DNA from: Paraktedonobacter sp036384215
GTDB lineage: Bacteria > Chloroflexota > Ktedonobacteria > Ktedonobacterales > Ktedonobacteraceae
Length of the DNA: 13,449 bases
Reading direction: 5' to 3'
NCBI GenBank assembly: GCA_036384215.1
Contig: DASVMX010000575.1
Span: 1 to 13,449, forward strand
Below the pieces are notes generated by a model. That model was not told where the DNA came from. It saw only the letters and a program-made list of their open reading frames with translations, and ran no database searches. The position numbers were made by a program, and so were the translations under genes. This document shows, piece after piece, positions 1 through 8,590 of this stretch (the stretch's first letter is position 1; each line of letters opens with the position of its first letter).

Positions 1-43
1 TGCTTTTTTCAGGAATCCTGGACCTGCATTTATTTCCCGTAGA

Positions 44-1369
44 TTAAGGAAGGTGGAAAGCTGTGAAGAACCTGACCACAATCCAGAGGAGAGCGAATAA
101 GATCCAGGCGTAAATTGTGATTTGCCGGCACGTGAATATGATCAGTTCCACTACAGTAGGAGGTTTTTCGGACAAGGGCCAATGGACGATCATGGTGAAG
201 CCCAGCAGCAGCAGGAAGATGATGCCGAGCCAGGTGGACGTGGCATAGGCCAGGGCACCGATGACTATCAATATGAGCACGCCTACCCAAAAGCCGGATT
301 TCAGATAATAAGGATCAGACTTATAGTCAAGCTTCTGCGCCTGCTTTTGCGGTGGCGCGATGTTTTCCAGGGATGCCTGGACGACGCGCATGTCGAGCGG
401 GCGCTGGAAAGGGTCGGGTAGGAGCATCTGGTCGAGGAGGGTGCGCAGTTCGGGCGAGGGTGGTGTGGGATTGCGCGGCGTTTCGCCCGCGGCGAGTTCC
501 AGGGGATCGCGCCCGGTGACGAGGGTTTGCAGGGTGGCGCCGAGTCCATAGATGTCCGTACGCCGGTCGGTCTGGCCGCGTCCGTACTGTTCGGGCGCGG
601 CGTAGCCGGGTGAGCCGAGCGCGGTGGTGTCTCTAGGTTTGCCCCAGTGGTGATTGCGCGCGATGCCGAAATCAATTAGAAAGAGTTCGCCATCCCGCGT
701 GAGCATGATATTGGCTGGTTTGACATCGCGAAAGACCACGGGCGGCTGATAAGTGTGCAGTTCGTGAAGGATCTGCGCGAGCTGGGCGCCTATGCGCGCG
801 GTTTTCGCTTCATCCAGGTAGCCGCCCGACGCTTTTTGCAGGGCATCCTCCAGCGTCTCGCCCGCGATGTATTCCATGACCAGGTACCAATTTTCCTGGT
901 CTGTCAGGTGTCCATAGAACCTGGGAACGCCGCGCAGGCCCGCGCATTTGGTAAGCATGGCGATCTCGCGGTTAAACGTTTCAGTAGCATCGATGACCTG
1001 CCCTGGCGCCAGCGCGCCAAGGGGGATACGTTTGATCGCTACCTGCCGGCTCTGCTCGTCTACTTCCACCGCGCGGTAGACGATGGAAAATCCGCCGCGC
1101 CCAATCTCTTCTTTAATCAGATAACACTCAGCCAGAATAGTGCCCGGCCCGATTTCGCCCGGACTGTTCTGATTATCTGTCGCGAAAAGCTGACCCGCCG
1201 TCACCTCGCGCGCGGGCAGCGGCGTTTCCACCGCAGGCGCAATTGTTGGTGAATCGGCAGAACTACTTCTGCGAGCCAGTGGACTCTGACAGGCGGAACA
1301 GCGCGTGGCAGCCGGGTCATTGGCCAGCCCGCATTCATCACAGAACAGCGCCAGAAATGATTGTTGCAT
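44..1369 (-). CDS. Membrane-anchored Ser/Thr protein kinase with N-terminal zinc ribbon
   Basis: Predicted eukaryotic-type (PknB-like) kinase of 441 residues that phosphorylates Ser/Thr of unknown targets. Domains in order: a zinc ribbon with CxxC pairs at C10/C13 and C24/C27; a Pro/Ser-rich linker to about residue 75; a kinase domain at about 82-335; and three hydrophobic helices at about 360-378, 380-396 and 417-436. Visible catalytic elements are the glycine loop GRGGFS (90-95), VAIK lysine 113, alpha-C Glu135, catalytic loop FRDVKPAN with Asp215, DFG 233-235 and APE 258-260. The HRD histidine is Phe; the FRD variant is common in bacterial kinases, so activity is still expected. The frame is open to an upstream ATG at 1477. 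I prefer 1369 because it starts right at the zinc ribbon, has AGGA 9 nt upstream, and a plausible promoter with its palindrome lies inside the would-be extension. The 1477 start also has an AGGA, so it is not excluded. The gene follows the ABC operon on the same strand. Confidence 0.9.
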   Translation of the reverse strand: MQQSFLALFCDECGLANDPAATRCSACQSPLARRSSSADSPTIAPAVETPLPAREVTAGQLFATDNQNSPGEIGPGTILAECYLIKEEIGRGGFSIVYRAVEVDEQSRQVAIKRIPLGALAPGQVIDATETFNREIAMLTKCAGLRGVPRFYGHLTDQENWYLVMEYIAGETLEDALQKASGGYLDEAKTARIGAQLAQILHELHTYQPPVVFRDVKPANIMLTRDGELFLIDFGIARNHHWGKPRDTTALGSPGYAAPEQYGRGQTDRRTDIYGLGATLQTLVTGRDPLELAAGETPRNPTPPSPELRTLLDQMLLPDPFQRPLDMRVVQASLENIAPPQKQAQKLDYKSDPYYLKSGFWVGVLILIVIGALAYATSTWLGIIFLLLLGFTMIVHWPLSEKPPTVVELIIFTCRQITIYAWILFALLWIVVRFFTAFHLP

Positions 1370-1433
1370 ATATTTGCATCCTACAGAACGGCTGGTCGTG
1401 TTTGTCGTGATAATAGATAGATCTTCTTTATCA

Positions 1434-1462
1434 AATATAGCAGAGAGACACAACGGAGGCAA
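1434..1462 (-). promoter_or_regulatory. Candidate sigma-70-type promoter of the kinase gene
   Basis: On the minus strand, TTGCCT (1462-1457) and TATATT (1439-1434) are separated by 17 bp. This predicts a transcript start near 1427 and a leader of about 58 nt to the ATG at 1369. The -35 element lies across the centre of the palindrome at 1451-1471. Seen by eye only; Chloroflexota promoter consensus is poorly known. Confidence 0.4.
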
Positions 1463-1471
1463 GCTCTGTTG
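1451..1471. repeat. 21-bp palindrome, copy 1 (candidate operator)
   Basis: Arms CAACGGAG (1451-1458) and CTCTGTTG (1464-1471) flank the centre GCAAG. The arms are complementary except for one pair (G-U in RNA). It matches the palindrome at 8706-8726 in 19 of 21 positions and in the same orientation, while the flanking bases are unrelated. It covers the -35 of the candidate kinase promoter, which would suit a repressor site; this role is inferred. Confidence 0.5.
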
Positions 1472-1490
1472 CTGCATCGCGTGTATCCTG

Positions 1491-1509
1491 CCCGCAACTC
1501 AATTGTGGG
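1491..1509. other. Weak hairpin in the permease-kinase gap
   Basis: CCCGCAA (1491-1497) and TTGTGGG (1503-1509) form an imperfect 7-bp stem around CTCAA, just after the stop codon of the second permease. There is no T-run on the transcribed strand, so it is at best a weak terminator or processing site. The rest of 1370-1517 shows only the promoter and palindrome listed separately. Confidence 0.2.
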
Positions 1510-1517
1510 TATTTGGG

Positions 1518-4502
1518 CTAATCCTCGCTTACCCTCAGCACCATGCTGAGGGAGGAGCGGGCGATTTTGGCGATCATCAGGCCGAGGGCGAGCAGGCAGA
1601 TGAGGACCAGGGCGGCGAGGATCAGCCAGAGCGAGAGCGGGATGATGACCTGTAGCGGTGGGGTGAACTGCGCGGCATAGAAGCTGGCGGCGCTGGTGCT
1701 GCCCGCGGCGCTCTGGTTGGGGAGGACGCTGGTCAGAATCAGCGAGGGCAGGCTGAGCACGGCGAGCAGGGAACCGGCGAGGATACCCAGCAGGAGCGCG
1801 GCGGTATAGATGATGCCCTGTTCCCAGGCCAGCGTGGCTGTGACCTGGCGCGGCGTGGCTCCGAGGGCGCGCAGGGCCATGAAGTTGGTCATGCGCGTGC
1901 GGGTGTTCAGCCAGGAAGCGACCAGGCAGCCGAGCAGTGCCAGGAAGAGGGCTGTCAGCGCGCCCAGTTCCAGTTCGCCGATCAGGGTCAGGTAGACGGG
2001 ATCAGCGTGAAGCTGGTTCGCGATGGCACGGCGGTCGTAGAGCGGATTCAAGCGCAGTTCGCTACTTTTGAGGGAGGAACGCAGGCTGGCCAGAGCGCGC
2101 GCGTCGTCCCGCGTGCTGAGCCAGACGTAGTTCATCGCGACGCCGGAGCCGCTGAACGCTGTTCCATTGCCCGCGTAAACATGGACGAAGGCGGTATAAT
2201 CGACGAGCACGCCGGGCTGCGTGCTGGCGCTGGAGGTTGGGATGTGCTGCACTTCGGCCATGGCTTGCAGAGCGAGCGGGAGGGTGTCTTTGATGCCGGG
2301 CAGGGTCAGGATGAAGGTTGAGCCCTGCGAGAGATGAAGAGCGTTCCAGGTATTGGCATCAACGACGGCCGGAACGCCTTTTTGCACACTGGCCGCGCTG
2401 CTTTGCGCTTGAAGCTGCTGCATCAGGCTGGCGAGCGGTTGTGAGCTATCCTGCGCGGACCACGTGGCGACTCGTGCGAAGGTGCTGGTATCCACGGCCT
2501 GGAAAGCAAAAGTGAGATTGGGAAGGCTGTGGGCCTGAGCCGGGTGCATAAAACCCGCTGAAGCGGACAGCACGCCCGGTAACTGGCTGTAGCGCCGCGT
2601 CAAGGACTGGAGATCCTGGAGGGACGCGCTCGGAACAGGGATGCTGCCGCTGAAATCGGCCCCGGCCTGGTAGCCGGAGACATCCTGTACCCGCTGTGCC
2701 TGGGTCGCGGTGAAAATCAGCGCGAAGATCGCGAAGGCGCTGGTCAGTGCAAGCAGCATGGTCATGCTCATGGGCCTGCGCGGTGAGCGGGCAATCTGGG
2801 CCAGAGCCAGGATAGGAGCCGCGCCGCGCCTGCGCTCAGCCAATCTGGCCCCCAGGCGCAGCATCTGGGGATAGAAGCGAAAGATAAGCAAAAGCACAGC
2901 CAGCATTAAAAAGAGCGTTTGCAAGAGAGCCAGCGGCGAGAGCAGGAGCAGGTAGGTCTGGTTGTCCAGGGTATTGGAGTTGAGCAGATAGAGCGAAGCA
3001 CCAGCACCCGCCAGTGCCACGACGATGGCCATGAGATCCAGGCGCAGGCGCTGCCAGAGAGGCTGGTGTGTGGAGCGGGCGGATTCCCGGCGTTGCGCGA
3101 GAATATCGCGCCGGGCAGCAGCCGCGACCGCGACAACCAGCGTGCCCAGCGCGACTGCGATGGCCAGCAGCGCGTAGGGACCAACGAGCTGAAGCATCTG
3201 CCAGGGATTGTCAAGCGCGCTATGCAGAGCGCCCTGGTCCCGGCCAGCGAAGACCTGCCAGGTCAGCAGGCTAACCACCACAGGCGCGAGCAGCAGCCCG
3301 GCAAGCAGGGCTATGACCGCCATGACAATTCCCTGGAGCACCAGCGCGATCATAATCTGCCCGCGACTGGCGCCCCGACCTCGCAGGAGAGCGATGGCCT
3401 CGTTCTGACTCTCGATCAGCAGATGGATCATCATCACCAGAAAGAAAAGCATCAGGCCGAGGATCATCACCATCAGGCTAATGACGGGAAATTCAATGAT
3501 CGTGGTGCGCTGGAGCAGATTGTTGAGCGTGTCGGGCAGCGTCAGGAGCGTTTGTGTCTGTACCAGGTAGGGATCTTGTGCCAGCGCCGGGTTATTGGCA
3601 TTGTCGAACTGAACCTGCTGAATGCCAGAGAAGAACGTACCCAGGTCATCGATGGTCAGATGTGATGAATTCACATGGTAGAACCAGCTCACCGTGGGCG
3701 AAGATGCCAGGACATGGTGACGCGCCGCGCCCGTGTTGGAGAGCCGGTCAAAGGTATTTAAGAGCATTTCATTGGGCAACAAGGCGTAAAAATGCGTGCC
3801 CTGCTGATAAGAGGGGGCAAAATCGCGGCCATGCCAGAATGTACTATTTGCCTCATCAGGGGTAAACAGGCCGCTGACGCGCAGATTGAGGAACTGGGGA
3901 TAGATGGTAGTATATGCATCGGTGAAGTCAAGGTGGATGTGCAGCAGGTCGCCCACCCCAACGTGTAGCGTGCTGGCCGTTTCGGGCGTGATCGCTATCC
4001 CCAGATCTGCGTCTGTGGCAGTGGGCAGGCGACCAGACACCAGATTAAGATGGGCCGCGGCCTGGCGTATATCTTCACTGATCAGGTTCAGATCCATGCC
4101 AGCTTCTTGCAGCGTGCCATGAGCATTGACGTTCAGCATCTGGAGCGGCTGGCTCTGGATCGAGAACTGTACGGGGTCCAGACCATTGCCTAGCGCGCGC
4201 GACATCTCTTTATTCACCGTCTGGCCAGCCTGGGCGAGAATGGACGCGGAGACCAGGTGGGGGGCGGTAGTCACTACAATATCGGAACTCTGCGCGTTCA
4301 ACGTATAGCGCAGGGAGGCGGTCAGCGTGACACTGGTGTAAAGCGGCACCACGCAGGCCAGCAGCACCGCGCCCAGCATGCCCAGCTCAGTTAACAGGAG
4401 CAGGCTCCAGGTCTTGCGCGCGCGCTGCCCGGCAAGCGCCAGCACCGGAGGCATAAGCGCCCGCCCCACACGTTTCGATTGTATGTGCACTGAAGAAGCC
4501 AT
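1518..4502 (-). CDS. FtsX/MacB-type ABC transporter permease (second permease of the operon)
   Basis: Integral membrane protein of 994 residues, the third gene of the ABC operon, starting 32 bp after the ATPase stop codon. It is a tandem-FtsX (ABC3) permease. One N-terminal helix lies at about 33-55 and is followed by a large extracytoplasmic domain (to about 340). A six-helix central block follows (about 345-615), then a second extracytoplasmic domain and three C-terminal helices, about ten helices in all. The cytoplasmic loop motifs LLRGRGASRGQI and ALRALGATPRQV are typical of FtsX/MacB permeases. It is clearly paralogous to the permease at 5518-8517 over its whole length; both have RRESARSTH before the fifth helix and end in VLR-x-x-ED. 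The two probably pair as a heterodimer on one ATPase dimer, moving or releasing lipids, lipoproteins or peptides at the envelope; the substrate cannot be read from sequence. The ATG at 4502 has GAAGG upstream. Confidence 0.88.
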   Translation of the reverse strand: MASSVHIQSKRVGRALMPPVLALAGQRARKTWSLLLLTELGMLGAVLLACVVPLYTSVTLTASLRYTLNAQSSDIVVTTAPHLVSASILAQAGQTVNKEMSRALGNGLDPVQFSIQSQPLQMLNVNAHGTLQEAGMDLNLISEDIRQAAAHLNLVSGRLPTATDADLGIAITPETASTLHVGVGDLLHIHLDFTDAYTTIYPQFLNLRVSGLFTPDEANSTFWHGRDFAPSYQQGTHFYALLPNEMLLNTFDRLSNTGAARHHVLASSPTVSWFYHVNSSHLTIDDLGTFFSGIQQVQFDNANNPALAQDPYLVQTQTLLTLPDTLNNLLQRTTIIEFPVISLMVMILGLMLFFLVMMIHLLIESQNEAIALLRGRGASRGQIMIALVLQGIVMAVIALLAGLLLAPVVVSLLTWQVFAGRDQGALHSALDNPWQMLQLVGPYALLAIAVALGTLVVAVAAAARRDILAQRRESARSTHQPLWQRLRLDLMAIVVALAGAGASLYLLNSNTLDNQTYLLLLSPLALLQTLFLMLAVLLLIFRFYPQMLRLGARLAERRRGAAPILALAQIARSPRRPMSMTMLLALTSAFAIFALIFTATQAQRVQDVSGYQAGADFSGSIPVPSASLQDLQSLTRRYSQLPGVLSASAGFMHPAQAHSLPNLTFAFQAVDTSTFARVATWSAQDSSQPLASLMQQLQAQSSAASVQKGVPAVVDANTWNALHLSQGSTFILTLPGIKDTLPLALQAMAEVQHIPTSSASTQPGVLVDYTAFVHVYAGNGTAFSGSGVAMNYVWLSTRDDARALASLRSSLKSSELRLNPLYDRRAIANQLHADPVYLTLIGELELGALTALFLALLGCLVASWLNTRTRMTNFMALRALGATPRQVTATLAWEQGIIYTAALLLGILAGSLLAVLSLPSLILTSVLPNQSAAGSTSAASFYAAQFTPPLQVIIPLSLWLILAALVLICLLALGLMIAKIARSSLSMVLRVSED
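1532..1552. other. Perfect hairpin inside the 3' end of the permease gene
   Basis: CCCTCAGCA (1532-1540) and TGCTGAGGG (1544-1552) form a perfect 9-bp stem around CCA, 11 bp before the permease stop codon. The same position in the paralogous gene (just after 5518) shows no such stem. There is no T-run on the coding strand, so this is not a classical terminator; it could stabilise the 3' end of the operon mRNA. Confidence 0.4.
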
Positions 4503-4534
4503 ATTGCTGTCGCCCTTCTTAATCTGATCTTTCT

Positions 4535-5482
4535 TTACGGGACGGAATTTTCGCCGTTGTCGTCCCCATTGCCGTTGCCGTTGGTGAGGGGCCAGAGCTG
4601 GATGTGGCCGTCGGCGAAACGGACTTCGGCGCGTCCGTTAAAGGGGTATTGTTCCAGGGCCTCTTTGGGCAGTTGCAGGCGGCCAACGCGGTCGATCAGG
4701 ATGGATTCGCGATGGGTCTGGCTGGAAAGGCCGATCACGGCGCTGGAGGCCTGCGTCTGGGCGTGTGCTTCTTCCAGCGGGGTCTCGCGGCGCACGGTCT
4801 CTGTGCTGGTGCGCCCATCACGGATGGCGATGGTGCGGTCCACCTCGGCGGCTACGCTGGCGTCGTGGGTCACGATCAGGATGGTCAGACCAAGCTGCTG
4901 GTTGAGAGTGCGCAACAGGTGCATGATCTCGCCGGCTGTCACCGAGTCCAGCTCGCCGGTTGGCTCGTCCGCCAGCAGGATACGCGGCTGATTGGCCAGG
5001 GCGACCGCGACGGCGGCGCGCTGCTGTTCTCCACCGGAGAGCTGCGACGGGCGCTTTTTCTCTTTGCCGGCCAGTCCGACCAGGGCAAGCAGTTCGCGCG
5101 CGCGTTTGCGCCGGTACGCTAAGCCAGCGCCGCGCAGCATCAATGGTTCCTCGACATTCACGGCTGCGCTCAGCTCAGGCAGCAAATTGCGCCCGCTCTG
5201 CTGCCAGACATGGCCGACCTCGAAGCGGCGATAGCGAATGCGCTGGGCCTCGTTCAAACGCGTTAACTCGTGCCCCGCGACAATACATTTACCCGCGCTG
5301 GGGGTATCCAGACCACCCAGGATATTCATCAACGTGCTTTTGCCTGAGCCAGAGGCGCCGACCAGTGCGATCATTTCTCCCGCTCTGACCTCCAGATCCA
5401 GACCCTGTAAAGCCACCACTTCCAGATCGGCCACTTTGTAGATTTTAACGAGATTATCGCAGATAATCAGCGGTTCCGGCAT
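4535..5482 (-). CDS. MacB/LolD-type ABC transporter ATPase with AbrB-like C-terminal tail
   Basis: ATP-binding subunit of 315 residues, placed between the two large permeases and presumably energising both from the cytoplasm. Visible motifs: Walker A GASGSGKST (42-50), a Q-loop region with HVWQQ (91-95), signature LSGGEQQR (148-155), Walker B ILLADEP with Glu173, D-loop GELD, and H-loop His206 in IVTHD. This part is a normal LolD/MacB-type domain of about 225 residues. It is followed by an extra tail of about 90 residues. Residues 260-298 read like a SpoVT/AbrB-type swapped hairpin (DRVGRLQLPKEAL, then a beta-rich GRAEVRFADGHIQLWP), and the protein ends in an Asn/Gly/Asp-rich stretch. The frame also has an ATG at 5494, but the ATG at 5482 has GGAG 6 nt upstream and begins where the family normally starts, so I chose it. 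The upstream permease stop codon is 35 bp away. Confidence 0.92.
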   Translation of the reverse strand: MPEPLIICDNLVKIYKVADLEVVALQGLDLEVRAGEMIALVGASGSGKSTLMNILGGLDTPSAGKCIVAGHELTRLNEAQRIRYRRFEVGHVWQQSGRNLLPELSAAVNVEEPLMLRGAGLAYRRKRARELLALVGLAGKEKKRPSQLSGGEQQRAAVAVALANQPRILLADEPTGELDSVTAGEIMHLLRTLNQQLGLTILIVTHDASVAAEVDRTIAIRDGRTSTETVRRETPLEEAHAQTQASSAVIGLSSQTHRESILIDRVGRLQLPKEALEQYPFNGRAEVRFADGHIQLWPLTNGNGNGDDNGENSVP

Positions 5483-5517
5483 AAGTTTCTCCATCTGGTG
5501 ATTTTCTTTGTTGTATA

Positions 5518-8517
5518 TTAATCTTCATTCAGGCGCAGCACCTGGGCTATTGAAGGATGCGAGGCCACGCGTACCATCATGGCCAGGGCAATAAAGCAGA
5601 GCACAATCAACATGGCCAGCGCCAGCCAGAGCGTGGGCGGGATCACAATCTGAATGGGCGGTGTATTCTGCGCGGCGTAGAAGGTCTGGCTGTCCACGCT
5701 GTTGGTAATCTGGTTGGGCAGGACGCTGCTGAAGACGAGCGAGGGCAGCGTGAGCACAGAGAGCAGCCAGCCAAAGAAAAAGCCCAGCAGGATAGCCGTG
5801 GTGTAGATCACAATCTGTTCCCAGGCCAGGGTGGCGGCGATCTGGCGCGGCGAGGCGCCCAGGGCGCGCAGCGCGGCGAAATTGACCAGGCGCGAACTGA
5901 CGTTCAGCCAGGAGGCTACCAGGTTGCCGACCAGCGCCAGCAGCAGAGCCGTGCACGTACCCAGCAGCAGGATACCGAAAAGCGTCAGGTAGAGCGGCTC
6001 GCGCGAGAACTGGTCCGCCATCTGCCGCCGGTCGTAGAGTGGGGAGAGCGCCAGAGAACCCTGCGCGAGTTGAGAGCGCAGCGCGCTCAACAGGGAAAGG
6101 TCGTCACTGCTGCGCAGCCAGATATAGTTGATCGGTCCGGTGTTATTGCCAGTGACCTGGTCATCGTTTGAATAGACCCTGGCGAAACTCTGATAGTCGG
6201 CGAGCATAGTGGGAACACTGCTATTGCCCGAGGTGGGAATATGCGCGACCCTGGCGATGGCCTGGAACTTCACCAGGTTGGGCGTGTTAGTGATCGAGAA
6301 ATTCAGCGTAAAGCTCGCGCCGGGGGCCAGGTGAAGCGTATCCCAGGTGGTCGCGTCGACAATGGCCGGCACCAGGCTGGCCTTAAGCGCCGCGGGCCGA
6401 GCCAGTGCGAGCTGGCGCATCAGCTCGGCCAGGGACCGAGTCGAATCCTGCACAGACCAGCGCGCCGTTTGCGCGAACGTAGCGGTGTCAATCGCCTTGA
6501 AGTCAATGGGCAGGTTGAGCGCAGCCCCGCCAGCGGTCGCGCTTTTGACATAACCCGCGGAGACTGAAAGCACACCGGGCAGATGTTGAAAGGCCTGTGC
6601 GATGACGCTTAGCTGCTGCACAGTCGATGCCCCTGTAGGCAGGCTGCCGCTGAAATCGGCCATCGCCTGGTAGTCAGAGACATCCTGGATGCGCTGCGTT
6701 TGCGAGGCGTTAAAGACCAGGGTAAAGATCACAAAGGCCGTGGCCAGGGCCAGCAGCAGGGTCATACGCATGGACTGGCGCGGGGCGCGGGCCATCTGGG
6801 CCAGGGCGATCTGCGAGGGAGCGCCGCGCAGGTGAGTGGCCAGCCACGAGCAGCCGCGCAGGAGCAGGGGAAAGCCGCGCAGCAGGATCAGCATCGCGGC
6901 CAGCAGCAGACAGAGAGCCGCGAGCAGGGTCAGCGGAGCGAGAAAGAGCAGACGCTGGCGGCTGTCAAGTGCATTGGAATTGGCAAGGTAGAAAGCAAAA
7001 CCCGCGCCCAGTAACGCGAGGATCAACACAAGGGCATCCAGGTTGAGGCGCTGCCAGAAAGGCCGATGGGTCGAGCGCGCGCTCTCGCGGCGCAGGGCCA
7101 GCACATCACGGTTAGCCACCCCCCAGATGGAGAGGATCATCGTTAGAGCCATCGCCCCCGCGGTCACCAGCGCATAAGGAGCCACGCCGAGCGCAACGGG
7201 GATGAGATTGCCCGCGAGCGTATTGAACGAACCCTGATCGCTGACCGTGAGAATATGAGACGCCAGCAGCCCCACGAGCGCGATTGCCAGAAAAGGTCCA
7301 GCGGCCAGGGCGAGCAGGCCGAGCAGACCCGCCTGAGTGACCAGCGACCAGAAGATCTGTCTGCCGCTGGCCCCGCGACTACGCAGCAGAGCCAGCGCGC
7401 CCATCTGACGATCAACCAGGATGCCTGTCATCAGCGTTACAAAGAACAGCGCCATGGCGAGGATCAGCAGCGTCAGGCTGGTAATCGGAAAGCGCGTGAT
7501 TGGCAGGCGATCATGAAAGAGTTGGAGTGCGTTGGTGGGCTGATAGGTCTGGATATTGCGGAGCGCGTTTCCCCCAACAAGCGCGAAGTTGTTTGCGTTA
7601 TCAGTTTCAACAATTTGAATCTTATTGAGAAGATCATCAAGCTGGCCGACCTGAATACGGTTAGCATCCAGAGTATAGTACCAGAGCAGAGAACCAACTG
7701 GAGTGGGCACCATGAGGGCCTCTGGTGGGGGAGCCATCTGAGTAAGCATTGTGGTTAGAGCGCTATTGGAGGCCAGAGAACTAAAAATAGTATTATTAGC
7801 ATCGCGCGCGAAACCGCGAAAATCTTCACCGTGCCAGAAAGGGTCATCGGCTGTTGGCAGCGTAAAAATACCTGTTACCTGGAGGTTGAACGTCTTCATG
7901 TCGATGAGCGAGCCATCGTAGCTACGATAAGCCACGGATACAGGAATAATCGTACCAGGGTGCCAGGTGCCAGAAATCTCTTTACGAACAGCAATCTGGA
8001 GTGTATGGGCGCTGATCGTGGAGGAGGGCATCTGCCCCTCAACAAAGTGCAGATGCGCGCCAACTTGCGTTGTGTTCGTGCCAACCATATACATCTCATC
8101 GCCAGAGGCTGTAAGTTTGCCCGGCGTAAAAGGAGAAGGCACCATAATCGTAAATGGTGTGCTATGGACAGAGATCCGCGTGGGTAGTAGATAGGGCCCT
8201 AGTTGTGCCTGGAATTCTTGATCGAGGGACCTGGTTGTCTCATCGATGAGACCTGGAGAAAAATTGTAGACCGAGCCTTTCACCACAATATCAGCGGTCT
8301 GACCGCCAGAGGCCAGAGTAGCGCGCAGGCCAGCCGTCATCGCCACCTGAGAGTAGAGGGGGACCGCGCAGACCACAACCACAGAGGCCAGCACGCCCAG
8401 GCCCACCAGGCAGAGCATACGCCAGGTTTTGCGCGCGCGCTGAAAAGCCAGCGTCATACTCGCGGGTAATCCTGCCTGACCCGCGCCAGGCGAGAAAGCT
8501 TGTGTTGCCTGTTCCAT
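5518..8517 (-). CDS. FtsX/MacB-type ABC transporter permease (first gene of the operon)
   Basis: Integral membrane protein of 999 residues, leading the ABC operon. Predicted layout: helix 1 at about 34-55; a large extracytoplasmic domain (about 56-340); helices at about 346-368, 391-418, 437-467, 494-514, 523-547 and 586-606; a second extracytoplasmic domain (about 610-840); and three final helices at about 845-872, 910-935 and 960-985. The loop motifs LLRSRGASGRQI and ALRALGASPRQI mark the two FtsX halves. It is a full-length paralog of the permease at 1518-4502. At about 1000 residues it is much longer than MacB (about 650) and resembles the two-FtsX-domain permeases of Gram-positive bacteria and Chloroflexota. 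Start: the ATG at 8517 has only a weak GAGAG upstream; an in-frame ATG 20 codons later (MTLAFQRARKTW) is possible, since the paralogs align best from there. The substrate is unknown. Confidence 0.88.
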   Translation of the reverse strand: MEQATQAFSPGAGQAGLPASMTLAFQRARKTWRMLCLVGLGVLASVVVVCAVPLYSQVAMTAGLRATLASGGQTADIVVKGSVYNFSPGLIDETTRSLDQEFQAQLGPYLLPTRISVHSTPFTIMVPSPFTPGKLTASGDEMYMVGTNTTQVGAHLHFVEGQMPSSTISAHTLQIAVRKEISGTWHPGTIIPVSVAYRSYDGSLIDMKTFNLQVTGIFTLPTADDPFWHGEDFRGFARDANNTIFSSLASNSALTTMLTQMAPPPEALMVPTPVGSLLWYYTLDANRIQVGQLDDLLNKIQIVETDNANNFALVGGNALRNIQTYQPTNALQLFHDRLPITRFPITSLTLLILAMALFFVTLMTGILVDRQMGALALLRSRGASGRQIFWSLVTQAGLLGLLALAAGPFLAIALVGLLASHILTVSDQGSFNTLAGNLIPVALGVAPYALVTAGAMALTMILSIWGVANRDVLALRRESARSTHRPFWQRLNLDALVLILALLGAGFAFYLANSNALDSRQRLLFLAPLTLLAALCLLLAAMLILLRGFPLLLRGCSWLATHLRGAPSQIALAQMARAPRQSMRMTLLLALATAFVIFTLVFNASQTQRIQDVSDYQAMADFSGSLPTGASTVQQLSVIAQAFQHLPGVLSVSAGYVKSATAGGAALNLPIDFKAIDTATFAQTARWSVQDSTRSLAELMRQLALARPAALKASLVPAIVDATTWDTLHLAPGASFTLNFSITNTPNLVKFQAIARVAHIPTSGNSSVPTMLADYQSFARVYSNDDQVTGNNTGPINYIWLRSSDDLSLLSALRSQLAQGSLALSPLYDRRQMADQFSREPLYLTLFGILLLGTCTALLLALVGNLVASWLNVSSRLVNFAALRALGASPRQIAATLAWEQIVIYTTAILLGFFFGWLLSVLTLPSLVFSSVLPNQITNSVDSQTFYAAQNTPPIQIVIPPTLWLALAMLIVLCFIALAMMVRVASHPSIAQVLRLNED

Positions 8518-8590
8518 CGATACTCTCTGTCATTGAAAAATATATAGAAACCGCGCTTTTGTCTGTGGGAGGTAAAAAAGAAAGCGTCTT

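Noticed and set aside
1..43. Terminator after the kinase gene
   Set aside because: CAGGA-A-TCCTG at 10-20 is only a 5-bp stem with an impossible loop, and the nearby T-run lies on the wrong strand for the kinase transcript.
755..1252. Plus-strand open frame of 165 codons opposite the kinase domain
   Set aside because: It covers the conserved kinase motifs on the other strand and has no recognisable domain or ribosome-binding site.
1370..1477. 36-residue N-terminal extension of the kinase from the ATG at 1477
   Set aside because: It precedes the zinc ribbon with no domain and would cover the candidate promoter and palindrome. An AGGA before 1477 keeps it possible, but 1369 is favoured.
2919..3665. 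Long plus-strand open frame of 248 codons opposite the second permease
   Set aside because: It is antisense to a clear permease gene, its protein is Gln/Arg/His-rich with no domain, and similar open frames are expected opposite GC-rich genes.
4604..5122. Plus-strand open frame of 172 codons opposite the ATPase
   Set aside because: The ATPase on the minus strand has every expected motif; the plus frame is a shadow.
5557..6171. Plus-strand open frame of 204 codons opposite the first permease
   Set aside because: Antisense shadow of the permease; composition is Gln/Arg/Gly-rich and no family is recognisable.
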